Below are positions 11,435 to 24,737 of a DNA stretch of 64,000 nt, piece after piece. The position numbers and the translations under genes were made by a program. Position 1 is the first letter of the stretch; each line of letters starts with the position of its first letter. The notes beneath the pieces are model-generated. The model saw nothing but the letters and a program-made list of their open reading frames with translations, was not told the origin of the DNA and made no database searches. The DNA is from Diplosphaera chodatii. Lineage: Eukaryota > Chlorophyta > Trebouxiophyceae > Prasiolales > Stichococcaceae. Location of the stretch: the NCBI GenBank assembly GCA_032358165.1, contig JAALGY010000054.1, positions 1,674,001 to 1,738,000 on the forward strand, given 5' to 3'.

Positions 11435-14400
11435 ATGGGTCCACGGGCCAAGGAGTCAGATCTGAAAGACACGAAGGATGTGTTGTCGGCAATCCTGCTG
11501 GCAGACACCTTCACTCAGGTCTGCAACGCAAGCCAGCTGCATTGTGAACCCCTCCACTGACGCTGAACCAAGCGTGCAGTGTACATGAATCATGACATCC
11601 TGCAAAGCTTGTCGCTAATCAAGGTGGATGCCGCACATGACGGTTGCAGTCAGGTGCATGCGCCCGGTTGGGAAGCACATCTTCACCGCAGTTTATGAGC
11701 AGCTTGTACATCGTGATGCAGCGGTTCCGGCCAATGACGGTGGAGCGGCCCAAGGTGCTGCTGCCGCTGGTGAACGTCCCAATGATCAACTACACCCTGG
11801 AGTGGCTGATAGCATCGGGCGTCGATGAGGTGGGGTGGCAGCTGAGATGTAAGCTACACGTGTACCTAGACGCGCAACAGCTGCACATCACGCATGCGGC
11901 CTGCCTGCTTGGTAGTGGCCCTGCAAAATGTTGCTCCAATGGCAACTGGCAGTGCCCCCCGCAAGTCAACATGCAATGATGGATGTCCATTGAAAGGCCC
12001 TTCACTTGAGCGATATCTCGATGGCTGCTACGTTGTGCACTGCAGATCCTCGTGTTCTGCAGCTCACATGCATCGCAAGTGCAGCGGCATCTGGAGGCCG
12101 GTCCCTGGCTGCGGCTGCGCAACTGCAAGGTGGGGTTGCTCACTGCTCTGGGCCACAGCATGGTGATTTGATCAGAAGCAGATGCGTGATGTCCGTGAGC
12201 AGCATGCTTGTAAAAGCAAGCGTTGTTTTGGCATGCTGTGCTGCTTGCCGGCCACTGAGCAAGCTGCTCCTGCACATGCAGGTGACTGTGCTGGTGTCCA
12301 CCAACTGCGCTTCGGCCGGGGAGGCGCTGCGCCTCATCGATCAGAAGCACCTCATCAAGAACGACTTCGTGCTGGTGCGTCTCGTGTGCTGACGCGGTGA
12401 CATGTTGCAATGGAATATGGCCATCAGTGGCTTATCATCCCGGGCAGAGGACACCCTCATCAACGTTGCTTCCTCATCAACATTGCTTGCAGAGCTCATG
12501 GCGGCAGGCCATGCGCTTTGACGACTTCCGCAGTCACTGTGCCCATTTGCTGGCACCTTCGCATGCATGGTGCTGCGCTGATACAACGTCTGGTAGCTGA
12601 GGCGTGTGCGCCCCCGGGCCCCCAGGTGACGGGCGACACGGCGGCCAACATGGACCTACGGCGGGCGGTGGCGGCCCACCGCGCCCGCCGCGAGAAGGAC
12701 AAGCTCGCCATCATGACCATGGTGCGGCCCGTCGGCGACCCCGGCACAGCGCTGAACAGCCCCAGCGCAACTGCATGGTGCCCACCGGCGTCGAGCAGCG
12801 CACTGTACCTCCGTTCAAGACCACACGGTGGCACCGGACGTGCAGCTGATCTGCAGGCAGCAGTAGCAGCAGCAGCACCAGAGGACATTGGCAGAGTGCA
12901 TATCTGTTGGAGGGCAGTTGACTTGTGTGCCCGCTTTCTTTGAAGCCGACATATCATCCCAGTATTTGAGTTGCGCCGTCACACGACACGCAGGTGATGC
13001 GCTCGGCGGCGAGCCCGCTGCACAGGGTGCGGCTGGGCAAGGACGAGCTCGCGGTCGTCATCGACCCCGCCACCGGCCAGCTGCTGAAGTAAGGGCGCTG
13101 CACCTCTGCTGCCCTGTTCGGCCAGCAATGCCAAGCAGGCGCCTGAAGCTCCGTGCTCACAACCCATGTCCGTCTGTCCGAGGTTTTGCTCTGCCCAAAA
13201 TCGCCTATTGCACATGTGCTGCTGCAGGTATGAGGACCTGGGGGCGGCGGCTTCTGGCGGGCGCAGGCGGTCACGCCTGGCGATTGATGCACACTTATTT
13301 GGCGAGCACGATGTCTTGGACGCCCGCACTGACCTGCTAGATGTGCAGGTAGGTTGAATGGCGCACACAGGCTGTCACTGGACATTGACAATGGTGGCAT
13401 CCATCGTAAAGCGTGCAATCATATGTTATGAGATTGTCCTGCCTGCAAGCGCAGATCTACATTGCGGCGCCGGAGGTGCTAATGCTGTTCTCCGACAACT
13501 TCGATTATCAGGTGGGGCACAGCCCACTGCCCTAAGAGATCGTCTGCAAGGCGGCATGCGTATCCTGCTGGTGACAGTCGCTTCCACTCCCCACCCTGAG
13601 CCCGCATCACGCCTCCCAATCGCAGAATGTGCGGCGGGAGTTCATCACGGGCGTCTTGTCAGAAGAGGAACTGGGCAACAAGATCTTCGTGCATGAGCTC
13701 GGGCGCAACGAGTATGCCGAGCGTGTAGCCAATCTGCGGGCATATGATGCAGTAAGTTGTCAGTGCTGTCCTCCATTCATGCGCCATGCTAGCCGGCACT
13801 TGAAGTGAAGCAGTCTGCCCATTTATGTCGTCAGGCACCGCTATTGGCACAAGGCTTGCAGCAAACCCTCCGGCAGGTCCAGGACTGCGGTAATATATCT
13901 GATGTTCCTTGCAACAGGGTGCAGTGTTCTTGGCATAGGTGTCGCGTGATGTGCTGGGGCGGTGGGCGTTTCCCTCCACGCCGGACACCAACCTGCTGCA
14001 TGCCGAGCCGTCCGCGCCGTGGGCGACCGGCAGCACATACAGCTACTCCCGCGGCAACGTGTACAGGTGACAAGTATATGCCACTGCAGCAGGAGACGAC
14101 AGCCGACGTGTGAGTTTCCGAGGAGTGAGCTGCAGCGAAGCTGCGTCCTCATTGGCTGCGTGTGCTGCAGGGAACATGATGTGTCCGTGGCGCGCGGGGC
14201 CAGTGTAGGGCATGACAGCTGCATCGGCGCGCACACCGTCATCGATGAGGATGCACAGGTGCCAGAAAAATGCTCGTCCAGCGTGTTTCACATGCCGGAA
14301 CCCTTTGCTGCCCCGAGAGTGTAAGCTGACACTCTTGACGCTCCGAGCAGGCAGGTCAGTGCCTGCTGATCGCTGCCCTCGGCGCTGCAGATCGAGACGA

Positions 14401-16951
14401 GCGTGATCGGGCGGGAGTGCGAGATCGGGCGCCACTGCGTGGTGCGGGACAGCTACATCGGCGACGGCGTGACGCTGCACGAGGGCGCGATGGTGGTGGG
14501 CGCGCTGCTGCTGGCCGGCGCCGTCATCCACGCCGGCGCCAAGCTGCTGCCGGGCTGCATCGTCAGCCACAAGGTGCGGGCGCACACCCGGCTGCGGGCT
14601 TGGTGATTGTCGTGTGGCTCCTGACATGGTCATGTGCAACATTGTCTGTGTGACAGGAGTAGCCATGACATGCCATGCAGGTGCTTGCATGCCAGCCTTG
14701 CTCATGAAGCTGATGTGATGCCGCTCGAGCGGTGCCGCTGCGTCCCTGCAGTGCGTGATTGGCAAGGGGCACACGGTGCTGGAGCGGGAGCGCATCTCGC
14801 TGTGCCAGCAGCACGAGCAGATCGCCAGCTTCTCGGACGACGAGATGGAGATGCCCTCAAACACAGGTGAGGGCGTCATGAGTTCCTGTACCTGCCCGGT
14901 GCGAACCAGCAATAAAAGCAGCAGGATGTGATCCGAGCGAAGCTGCAGATGCTCGGAGATGCCAGGGCAGATGCAAAAGGTTGGCAGAAATTGCTCTGCA
15001 GGCTTTTCGCCGAGGGATGGCAGCGATGGCGCAGGCCCCTCAGAGCAGCCCTCGTCACATGATGTGGCAAGTGCAGGTGCACTGGCCTTCGGTCGGCACA
15101 TAGAGAGTGCGTCCCTGCCCCCGCCCACTGAACGCCCACCACCTTCCTGTACCCACTGCTGACAAATGTCTTCCCGCGCCTGAGCGTCATTACCATGTGG
15201 CATGAGTCTGGTACTGCAGCACAGCTGGAATAAAGACAGCCGAGGCAGCACCTGGGAATGCAATGCCGAAACCCGTGTTTCGCATGCAGACGGCACGCGG
15301 TTCGACAGCGGCGTGGTGGGCGACGGCGGCGCGGGGTGGCGGTGGGAACCGCCGGGCGACGACGCCAGATTCTCCATCGCGCCTGGGGACTACGCGCTGC
15401 AAGTGCTCGAGGATGTCAGCAGCGACGCCGCCAGCACCGCCACCCATGCAGATGTGGTGCGCTGTGGACTTTCTGATAGCACAGGTGTTGCTGGTTCGCT
15501 TCCGAGCATCCCATACATGAATACGTGATGAACGCGGAATTAGCTTGTACAGGCCATCCCTTGGGTGTGTATCTCATAATCAATGTCAACTTGCCCTGTC
15601 TTGCTGACATTCTGATGCTCATGCGGTGCAGGAGGTGGCAAGTGTGGCAGATGTGGAGACAGGGTTCCCGAGGGAGGTGGCGGAAACATTCCTGCGCTGC
15701 AAACGGGATGGCTTCGACCAGACCAATGCAATCATTGAGCTCAATGCGCTTAAGATTGCTGAGGACCGCACATTCGTAGACTGTGCCCGCTACATCTTCA
15801 CTACAATCCTTGGTGCGCAGCAAAATTCAAGCCCCTGCCGCTCGTGCGGCTCACATGCGGCGCAGGGACACATTCGCTCCACCTGACATCTGCTCCTCTA
15901 TGGGGACTGTCAAAGTGCACCCCCGTTCACAGCTGCATAGTGGATTGCAACCTCCCAACAACATCACTGATGTCGATGCATGTGCAGGGTTGTGCCTGCC
16001 GCCAGCGCCCAGGGTTCGACCGGAGTACAGGGACCTGTTTCCCGGCGAGACGCCAGACACAAACAGCAAGGTGAAACCGAAGCGCGCTGCTCGCTGTCGC
16101 TCGACATGCGCGCTGGTATGTCAGGCTGCATGCTGTGCAGATGGCAGCGCATGGCTCCAGCCGCACGTATGGAGCAGTGGGCAGTTTGTGCTCGCATTTC
16201 CTGCAGGAGGGCCGTGCCGTGCTCCTGCGGGCCTTCCAGGCGCAGCTGGAGGAGTGGGCCCCCATTCTGCAGCGCTTCCTCAAGAACGAGGACGACCAGG
16301 CGCGCAGAGGCCACCGGCCCTACTGACTCTTTGAACCTGCGTTTGTCAAGCATCCACGGCTGACGTGCCTTTTGCTTCACGTGTTGGCTGGAGTTGCAGT
16401 AATGTTGTGCAGTACATGGGTGCTGCAGGTAGAGGTCATCCTGACATTTGAGGAGTTCTGCGGGGAGGAGGGCGAGTTCTCCACCGACCAGGGCACAGCC
16501 TTTGCCAGCATCTTCACTCAGGTGGGCTTGCTGAAGCTGCCAGCATTGCATGCCGCTGGTGGATGCATTGACATATCTGATGTCATGAAGGTGCATAAAC
16601 CTCGACAATTTAATGGGGTTGTGTTGCCCGCACTGTGCAGTGCTAATTTCCGGCTGAATATCGCTGTCACAGGTGCTCAAGCAGCTGTACGACACCGACA
16701 TCCTGACAGAGGATGCGCTGCTGGCGTGGGCAGACGAGAAGGCGGACGCAGCAGCAGAGGACAGGCGCTTCCTGACACTGGTGCGAACAACTGCACACTT
16801 GTTCACGAACCACCATTCCGCATCCTGGTGCACGTAAAGGGAGCTGAGCTCACGCTCTGCATGCAACTAATGAATGCAGGCGGCGCCGCTGATTGACTGG
16901 CTGCGCACAGCAGACGAGTCAGAGGAGGAGTCAGATGATGAAGAGTCATAG
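11435..16951 (+). CDS. EIF2B5: Translation initiation factor eIF2B subunit epsilon
   Basis: This is the catalytic subunit of the guanine-nucleotide exchange factor that reloads eIF2 with GTP. Twenty exons join in phase, starting 11435-11518, 11722-11829, 12046-12129 and 12282-12374, and ending 16429-16521, 16673-16780 and 16880-16951, for about 746 residues. The N-terminal nucleotidyltransferase-like domain contains ERPKVLLPLVNVPMINYTLE and LVFCSSHASQV. The left-handed beta-helix repeats follow (VARGASVGHDSCIGAHTVI, then IGRECEIGRHCVVRDSYIG). The C-terminal W2/HEAT domain has VEVILTFEEFC and PLIDWLRTADESEEE, the aromatic/acidic boxes that carry exchange activity. The intron after 16299 must use a GC donor. 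The subunit is complete. Confidence 0.96.
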
Positions 16952-17319
16952 CACATAGACTGCCTTCGAAGCACGATCTCGTTTAGCACAGTGTGGATTC
17001 GTTGCAGCCCAGAGTACGGTGTGCAAAACCAAAGCAAACGCACCAGAAAGCACACGGTCAACAGCCAATGTTGCAATAGAGGTTCACTCAAGATACAAAT
17101 GCTGGCTGGGCAGCGGCACGAAACCATCACACAAACCTTTGTCCAGCACCCCGACAAATCACAAGCATGTTCCAGCTTGACATTGGCCCCTGATATGCGT
17201 GCCTTCTGACAACAATGATCCGATTGTTATCTACAGCGGCCGGTGGGGGAATATGTGCCGCACTGTCCAAGTGCTGCCAGCTTGCCGATGTGCATGGCAC
17301 CTTCGGTCGCGGTCGTGCC
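16952..17319. other. Convergent intergenic region, eIF2B epsilon / POLD4
   Basis: This gap lies between two facing stop codons and should hold both 3' UTRs. I see no exon, repeat or TGTAA signal in it. Confidence 0.5.
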
Positions 17320-17892
17320 CTACAAGCGGCCATGCCACAGACTCTCGCCAGTGCCACCCAGCTCCTCCAGCGCCTGCTTGATGGTGGGGTCCGGACTCAG
17401 TCCCAGCCGCTCGGCACGGTTCCACCTGCGCGGGCGCACAACAGCTGCTGTTCCCTAACACACATTGCACCAAAGCATGGCGGTACGCCATGACCATCAC
17501 TAGCCGCTATGTACATCGACGCGTGGCACTGAGGTCAGCCAGATGGCGCAAGAGACACACCGCTGCAGCCGAGTCATGCCGGTGCATGGCCCGTACTCTG
17601 TGGACAGGTCGAACTGCCGCAGCAGTTCCTCTACGATCTCCGCTGCAGACAGACAGCAGAACACAGGCTCAGCGACATGCCAGCCGGGCGCGGCTGCCGG
17701 ATGAGGACCTCAGCAGTGGTGTGGGATGCAGCTGCTCAGCAGATCATGCTCACGGTCTGGCCTCCTGCTGGGCGCCGCCCCGCCGGCTGCCGCTGCTGAG
17801 CTGTCTGCGCGCTGTATCTGAGCTGCCTTGCCCTTGCCACGCCGGGCTGCTGGGTCCTTCTGCTGCCTGTAGGCGGACGACACCGTCGCCAT
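17320..17892 (-). CDS. POLD4: DNA polymerase delta small subunit 4 (p12)
   Basis: POLD4 stabilises and regulates the replicative polymerase delta holoenzyme. Three exons (17892-17754, 17642-17561, 17425-17320) join in phase to give 108 residues, the same size as the animal protein. The N-terminus is basic and disordered (SSAYRQQKDPAARRGKGK), in the place of the PCNA-binding segment, though no clear PIP box is visible. The conserved core is ELLRQFDLSTEYGPCTGMTR, then RWNRAERLGLSPDPTIKQAL and the C-terminal SLWHGRL, matching the family pattern RQFDL..YGPC.G..R..RW.RA..LGL.P and the final SLWH. It is divergent from the large unknown gene at 18297. Confidence 0.93.
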
Positions 17893-18296
17893 GATGATGG
17901 TTCGTGCCCAACTGACTGTCCGCCGAGCCTGCTGCCCAAACAAAGCCGATGGCCGTTGGCACTGGCAAAGCGTCAGATGGTGTACCTAGCGCTGTCCTAT
18001 GCATGCGCGAGCTGCAAGCAGGGTTGTGCCAACAGACGGAAGCGCAGCACTCGAAACATGCACGAGGGTGAGTGAGCAGGAAGCTGTACCCCGCAACGCA
18101 TAGGAACTGCAAACATTTAACGTCTGTAGAGGCTCATCACCACTCGCGTCGTTGCAATGCCCATCTAAGAATGTTCTTCGCTCGCTGTGCAGCATCTGCT
18201 GCAGATGATCACGATGAGCGGTGACCGCCACAGGTGTCGGAAGGACCTGCAGACCATCTGCATCAGCGACAGCACATAGCTGAACAAAGCGCAAAC
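17893..18296. promoter_or_regulatory. Shared divergent promoter region, POLD4 / unknown nuclear protein
   Basis: Only 404 bases separate the two start codons, so both genes probably share a bidirectional promoter. I recognise no specific element in it. Confidence 0.45.
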
Positions 18297-21200
18297 ATGA
18301 GGGCAAAGCGTGCCGTTGCTCGTGCTGACTATGTGCGAATGGAGGAGGGCTCCTCCTCTGATGCGAATTCAGGTGCGCCAGGCGTCCGCATGCATGCAAT
18401 GATGAGCATCCTTACGGTGCAGTCACGCAGCTGGAGGCAAGCCTATGGGTTATGATCCTCAGCTAGTGTTCTGCATGCAGAGGACTACGAGCCGCCGGTG
18501 CACCCGGAGTTTCTCGGCACCCGCATTAGGGAGGCAGCGGTGGCAGCAATGACCGTGAGCGCAAGTGCAGCAGACGCGTTGCAGAAGGCCTGGCCGCGCA
18601 GAGGACCCTTGGTAGCGCCGCTGCTGGTCGCTGCGCCCTCAGCTGAGGCGGTCATAGGCGCTGATGCAGCGGCGGTGCTGCATCCCCAGCTGCCGCAGGG
18701 TGGCGTCAGCCTGGACAGCTTGGCAGAGCTGCTCGGCTGGGACACACAGGTACAGCACCGCGAAGAGTTGGGGTGTTACGGGAGTCATCACGCAGAACTG
18801 CAGATGCAGCAAGTTTGCAAAGCTTGCTGGTACGTGGTGCAGGTGCACATGGCGTCTGCTGCTGGCCAGCAGGCCGCCGTCACGCTGCGCAGCTGGCAGC
18901 AGCACGTCCAGGCGCAGGCAGCGGCGGCAACGGCAGCGGCACGCACCGCCGCCTCCCCGCCTGCCCAGCCGCGCCCGCTGAAGCGGCTGCGCAAGGTGGC
19001 GGACGCAGCCGAGCCTGGCCGCGGGGATGCTGGAGCCAGTGCAGACGGCGCTGGTGATGGAACAACATCCGCCCCAGTGGCTCCTTCGCCGGCTGCGTCT
19101 CCAGGGTCGACCGTCGAGCACACCATGCAGGACGCACAAGATGCGACTGCCCTGCAGCAGGGCGGAGACACGGCAGAAGCGGCAAACGCATCTGCCGATG
19201 CACAGCCGCGCCCAGCAGACAAGCAGGCAGACGCCGGCCTGCAGCCATTGCCGGGTCTGCCGCTGCAGGCAACGACAAAGCTGGAAGACCAGGTGTGCAG
19301 TTTCATGTAATTCTCTGCAGCTGATCACATGGCAGGCAGGAGGAGTGCGCTGCCTGTTGGGTTTCATCCTGCAGGTTACTGAACTTGGCATGGTCATGTC
19401 TCCAGGTGGCAGGCTGCAGTCCCCCGCCTGCAGTACTGGCCGACTCAGCTGTGCCAACAGGAACAGAGGCTGGCCCGCACGCCACCCTGCAGCCTGGCAT
19501 GTCAGCTGTGCTGGCGACCGCCGGTGCTGCCTGCAACTTCAAGCTGGATGCCTGCGGGGCCGCAACCTGGTGCAATGATGCTGCTGTATTGTTTGCTGTT
19601 GTTGCTCATGAGCCTTGCTCACTTCATGCTGACCTGGGCTCTTGGACGCTTCGGACTTTGGAAGTGTCATTGGCATGCCAAGAGCCCGCTGGAGCGAGTG
19701 CCTTCTGCACAGCATGTTGAAGCAGTGGCGACGACTGTGGGCAGGTTGCACCAGCTGACCGGACGCCGGCTGCTGCTGGCGGCGCCTCCCAGCGGCGCCA
19801 ACCTGGCGGCGTACGCGGCGTGGCGCCGGCTGCGGGGCGCCGACGGTGCAGCGCCCTTCCTGGCAGACAGGCTCCAGGGGCTGCACGCCCTGACGCTTCG
19901 GCCGGGTGGGACATGTTTGACCGCGCCGCGGGTGCCCGCGCGACTCGCTGTCCGGCCTCTGGAGTCTGCATGCCAGTGTCTGTTGTAAGTTTCGGTCAGG
20001 GGATGCAGACATACGGTCATGTGACACGTGCGCCGCCGGGGAGTACGTGCAGGTCAGACGGCGTACCTGCCGAGCGGCTGGCTGCTGGGGCAGCTGTCGG
20101 TCACAGAGGGCAGCACGCTCGCCGGGCGCTGGCTGCAGCGCGGCGCGCTTGCCCCTCAGATCGCCGCCTGGAAGCTGGCGGTGCGACTCTGTTCACCTAA
20201 TTGCGGGCCTCAGCACCCCGGGCGCCCCCGGTGCACTGCACTACTGCAGCAGACACCCTGACGCCTCCCGATGGGCAGTGTGAGTATGCTGCTGGGGCAA
20301 GTCTCCTGTGCTGATGTGGTGCAGGAGGATGTGCCGGAGGAGCAGTCGGCAGCGTTCCGCGGCTTTCTCTGGCGCACTGCTGTGATCGTCGCGCGCCACC
20401 TGCAGGCCAAGGCTCGCCTGTCCCAGGACGACGTCGCAGCCAAGGTCTGGCCCTTGCCGCCGTCAAGGCTTGCAGCTGAGCGCAGCAGCTGGACCCTGTG
20501 TGCAGGTGTGGCAAGCGCAGTCCCACACTGTGCAGGTCGCGGAGCTGCGGGCGCAGCGCGCCGAGGCGGAGGCCAGGGCGGCTGCCCGCGCGGCTGCGGC
20601 AACTGAGCGGCGGGCAGCTGCAGCAGCCGCCAAAGCGGCCAAGGTGCCCTGCGTAAACACTCAGATGTTGTGTACATGCTTCGACAACAACAACGTACGG
20701 ATGTAGCATCTATCGCGGACAGTAAACCGCGGCCACCACCTCGGCCTCCCGGACCGTTTGCGCCTTCAAAGCGTGTCCAATGCTCCGCACTGTCTGGCGC
20801 GCTGCAGGCAGCCAAGGCGCCGCCGCCGACGCCGGCCACGCTGGCCGCCGGGCTGGGCGACGATGATGATTGGGAGGCGCCGCCGCAGCCCGAGCCGGCC
20901 GCCGAGGAGGTCCTGCAGCAGCCGGAGCAGGCGCCGCCCTCCCTCCGGCGCGCCCACCGCCGCAAGGTCAGCGTGGTGCAAAACCCTAAACTGCTAAACT
21001 CCTCAATGGCATTGCTGCCGACATGGTGTAGTCAAGGGTGCTGACGCGAGCAGCACATTTGGTCCTTCTGCTGCAACGGTCGTGTGGTACGCCTGCAGGC
21101 TGCAAAGCCCCAGGCGGCGGATGGCGGCGGCGGCCTCCTGCCGGCCGCCGGCACCAAGGCCCAGCCCCGCATCTCCGTCCGGCTGGGCGCCAGCTCCGGC

Positions 21201-24200
21201 GACCTAACGGCGATGAGGGGCGGTCATGCAGCACAGGCGGGCGCCGGGCGGGTGACGACCAAGTCGGGGCGCAGCGCCGGGCGGGCGTACACCCGCGGGG
21301 ACGCCGACGACAGCGAGGACGACAGCGATGCAGGCCCGCCAGGTGCTCCGCGTGAGCGCCTGAACTGCAAGGTCATTGTGCCTGCATCGCTCCATGGTCT
21401 GACGCACGGAGGCATGTTGCCACAGAACACTGTGAGATGCTGCAAAGCCCTAGACCCCTGGCTTGCAACAACCACCATGTTCGTCAGTATCAGACGAACA
21501 TCAGAAAATGCCTGCGATGCAGCGGGTGCACGGAGTGCCAAGAAGGCTGCGCGCCTGCGCATCCGGCTGCCCACCGCCGCAGTCCCAGGCGAAGGGCAGG
21601 CAAGCATGCTGCACACCTGCCTGGCTGCCTGATTTTGGCAGCAACATGTGCTTATGGACCATGTGACCTGGGTTGGCGTCTGGTATGCAGACAGCCAACC
21701 TGCCTTGCTGGGTATGTGACCATCATCCAAAGGCTTACAGTTGGACCATGCAGATTCGCACCAAGAGCGGCCGCGTGGCGGGGCGGCCGCTGACGTGGGC
21801 CGACAAGGCGCCCCTGAGCGACAGCAGCAGCAGCGGCGGCGGTGCCGGCGCCCCAGCCGCAGCTGCCCCGCCACGCATCAGGCTGCGCTACGGGAGCGCC
21901 ACCATCCCTCAGGTGCCCACGGCTTGCGGATGCCATCTTTGCACTCCAGCCTGGTGTTCTCATGGCCTGCCAAGGGCATCGACAGTCATTCTGCCAGCAT
22001 TTGTGGTGTTGAGTTGAGTGCAAGGGAATGGACCCGCTGTGATTGCGAAGGCCGTTTGTATGGTTTATACTACAGGTGGATGGCGCTGCGGACGGCAGTG
22101 ATGATGAAGAACAAGCGGTGCCTATTGAGGCGCCAGCACCTGCACAGGCCCCCGCATCCGGGCCGCCTACGACAGCTCGGCAGCAAGAAGCTGCAGCTCA
22201 GCCCGATGCGGCGGAGCACGCTGCGGTGGGTGCCAGCCATGTCCACGAACCTGCGGATGGGGCTGTGGACGCGCCAGAGACAGCAGGCCTGGCGCAAACC
22301 CTCCCAGCGCAGCCTGCTCATGACGAAGCTGCTGTGCAGGGCGTGCCTGAGCCAGCTGCCGCGGGGCAGTCGATGGTGGCAGGTGCCCCCGCACAGCAGG
22401 CTGCACCTGATGCTGAGGTTACCTCTGCGGCCGGCAGTGCCGTTGCAAGACCTGCACAGCCGCAGGGCCAGGGGGATGCAACAGCAGAGAAGCACACTGC
22501 AAGTGCCGCAGCCGCAGCCGAACCTGCGGCCCAACCTGCTGACCCAGCACCCCAGCCACTAGCCCCATTTCCTGTGGAATCTGTGCAGCCAGATGGTGCA
22601 ACAGCAGCAGAGCAGTCAACAGCGGTAGGGCCTCAGGAGGGTGGCACTGCACAGCCGGCAGCAACCATCGGTGCAGGGCAGATAGGCGGCACTACAGCAG
22701 CTGCGCCTGCATCGGTGCATCCGGGCAAGGGCCAGCAGCAGGCGCAGACGCCCCAGCCGCAGAAGGGCTCCCTGATGCGCCAGAAGGCGGCGCAGAGCAT
22801 CGAGATCGTGGCCACGGGCAAGAGGGCGGGGCAGACGCCGCGCCCCAAACTGCGCCACGGCCTCACTGGCCTGTCCGCCTCGGCGGCGGTCCCTGTGCAG
22901 CCGGCAGCCGTCAAGCCGGAGATGACAGCTGCCAAGCCGGAGGCAGCAGCGGCAGAGCTGCCTGCCGGCGGCCCTGTGCCGGGCGCCACACCGGACGCGC
23001 ACCCATTCGGAAGCTCCGGAGCGGCTGCTGAAGCACCAGCCGTCCCCAGCGTGGCCGAGCGGCAGGCAGTTCCCACTGTGCCTGCGGCGGCGCCGGCGGC
23101 TGCACCGGACCCCGGGCCGCCACAGCCATCGTCCAGGCCGCCATCGCAAACAGCTGTGCCCACCATCACTGGCACACCGGCCGCGCAATCTCCAGGCGCA
23201 GGTGCACGGGCAGCCAGTAGCAGGTCCGCGGCACCTGCAGCGCCAGCCTCGGCTGCCACCCCAGCTCCAGAAGCTGCAGCTGCCGCTGAGCAGGCCCAGG
23301 GCAGGGAGCAAACTGCCGCGGTGGCTGTTGGCACAGAGCAGGCAGGCCCTCTCGCTGTGACTGCAGCTGCGCCGCCAGGGCAGGCCGGCCAAGCGGCAGC
23401 GGCAGAAACAGCAGCAGCAGAGCCCGTTACCCATGCTGCCTTGCCATGCGTCAAGGCCGAGGATGCGGTGCACCAAGCAGCTGAGGCGGCCACGCCTCAG
23501 CCTGCCGCAGCAGTGGAGCCTCCAGAGCCATCTGCCACACCCGCACGTGTGCCACCGGCAGCGCCAGAGCTGGTGCACGGGCGGGCGCCCGACTGGATGC
23601 CCCGCGGCGGCGCCGCCTGGGAGCAGGACCCCGGGGGGCTCGTGGCGCTGCTGCAGACGCTGCGCAGCCTGCTGCCCGCCGCCGGCGCCCCTGCATCCGT
23701 GCCGGCCTTCATCTCCGACCCCCAGGTGCGCAGTCATTTGCTGGGACTCGTGGCCCGCGCTGTCACGACTGCACTGTCAGCGGGACTGGACTGGCGAATT
23801 TCACATGGTTCGCAGTGTGGGCAACTCCAGTCGGGCAAGACATCAGGTGACACAACAGCCGGGGACCCAATGACAATGCGACTTCCTGCCAAGCTTGTGC
23901 GTGATGATACTGGGTCGCCACCTGCAGAGGCTGCTGGACGAGCTGGAGGTGAGCATGACCGCTGCCGGTGTCAGCGCCGAGGCGGCCGCTGCGCCGCCAG
24001 CCAGCAGGCGCGGTGCGGGCGGCCGCCACCCCGCTGCCAATGGTGGCGCTGCCGCCGCGCATGCCTCCGACAGCGAGGACTACCAGCCCGCTGGTGCGCA
24101 CTGTGCTGTGGCTGAGGCCGGGAGGTGGCTGGGGCGAGGCTCCTGACTCGATGTGTCAACAACAAATAAACTAGATTTGCATAAAAGTAACATGTAGTCC

Positions 24201-24737
24201 CGCACAACAATGGCGCGTCATATGCCAAGTCACCATGTTGCCTGGTGCAGGGCAGCTGGAGGAGCCGGAGAGCAGCAGCGGCGGCAGCGGCGGCGGCAGC
24301 GAGCGGGAGGCGTTCGCCCCGCGGGCGCGCCCCGACGGCACGCCTGCCGGCCTCAAGCGCCGCGCGCGCTCGGGGCCGCTGTCGCCGGAGGGCGCCGAGG
24401 AGGCGGGCGACTCTGTGGCCGAGGCCCGCGCCCGGGGTGCGCGATTTCCAGGGTCTGGGATCTGAAGTTGCAGGACTGGGGCCGTGTGTGACGGCAGGAC
24501 CCCGGCGCCACAATGTCAGCATCGCTGTTCTGCAACATGCCTGTGGGCGCATGCACGTCCAGATCTGCAACTGTGATCAATTGCGTGGCTGACTGAAGCA
24601 TGTGGTGCCTATCGGCAGGCGGCAGGGGCCTGAAGCCGGGGCAGCATGCGGGGCTGCCGGTGCGGGCGGGCGCCCCCGGACTCGGCAGGGGCCTGTCCGT
24701 GAAGGGCCGCCTGATGAAGAAGCTGCGCATGGGCTGA
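18297..24737 (+). CDS. Large low-complexity, probably nuclear, protein of unknown family
   Basis: I do not recognise this gene. Well-supported exons include 18297-18372, 18481-18749, 18843-19292, a start near 19406, 22076-23725 (550 codons in one exon) and the last exon ending at 24737; several internal joins between 19500 and 21900 are uncertain. The N-terminus is basic (MRAKRAVARADYVRM) then acidic. The middle has an Ala/Arg/Glu coiled-coil stretch near 20520-20640. Basic TKSGR motifs followed by acidic/serine runs occur twice (near 21254 and 21760), alternating with RIRL/RISVRL patches. The giant exon is Ala/Pro/Gln/Glu-rich. The C-terminus is basic (SVKGRLMKKLRMG). TKSGR-like motifs occur in chromatin-associated proteins, which suggests but does not prove a nuclear role. 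No catalytic domain is visible. It could be two genes, but one open exon chain is simpler. Confidence 0.6.

Noticed and set aside
14043..15377. A 444-codon minus-strand open frame
   Set aside because: It lies antisense to five conserved eIF2B epsilon exons; long antisense frames are expected in GC-rich coding DNA.
22616..23737. A 373-codon minus-strand open frame
   Set aside because: Shadow of the 550-codon Ala/Pro-rich exon on the plus strand; its Cys/Arg/Gly composition is typical of antisense GC-rich frames.
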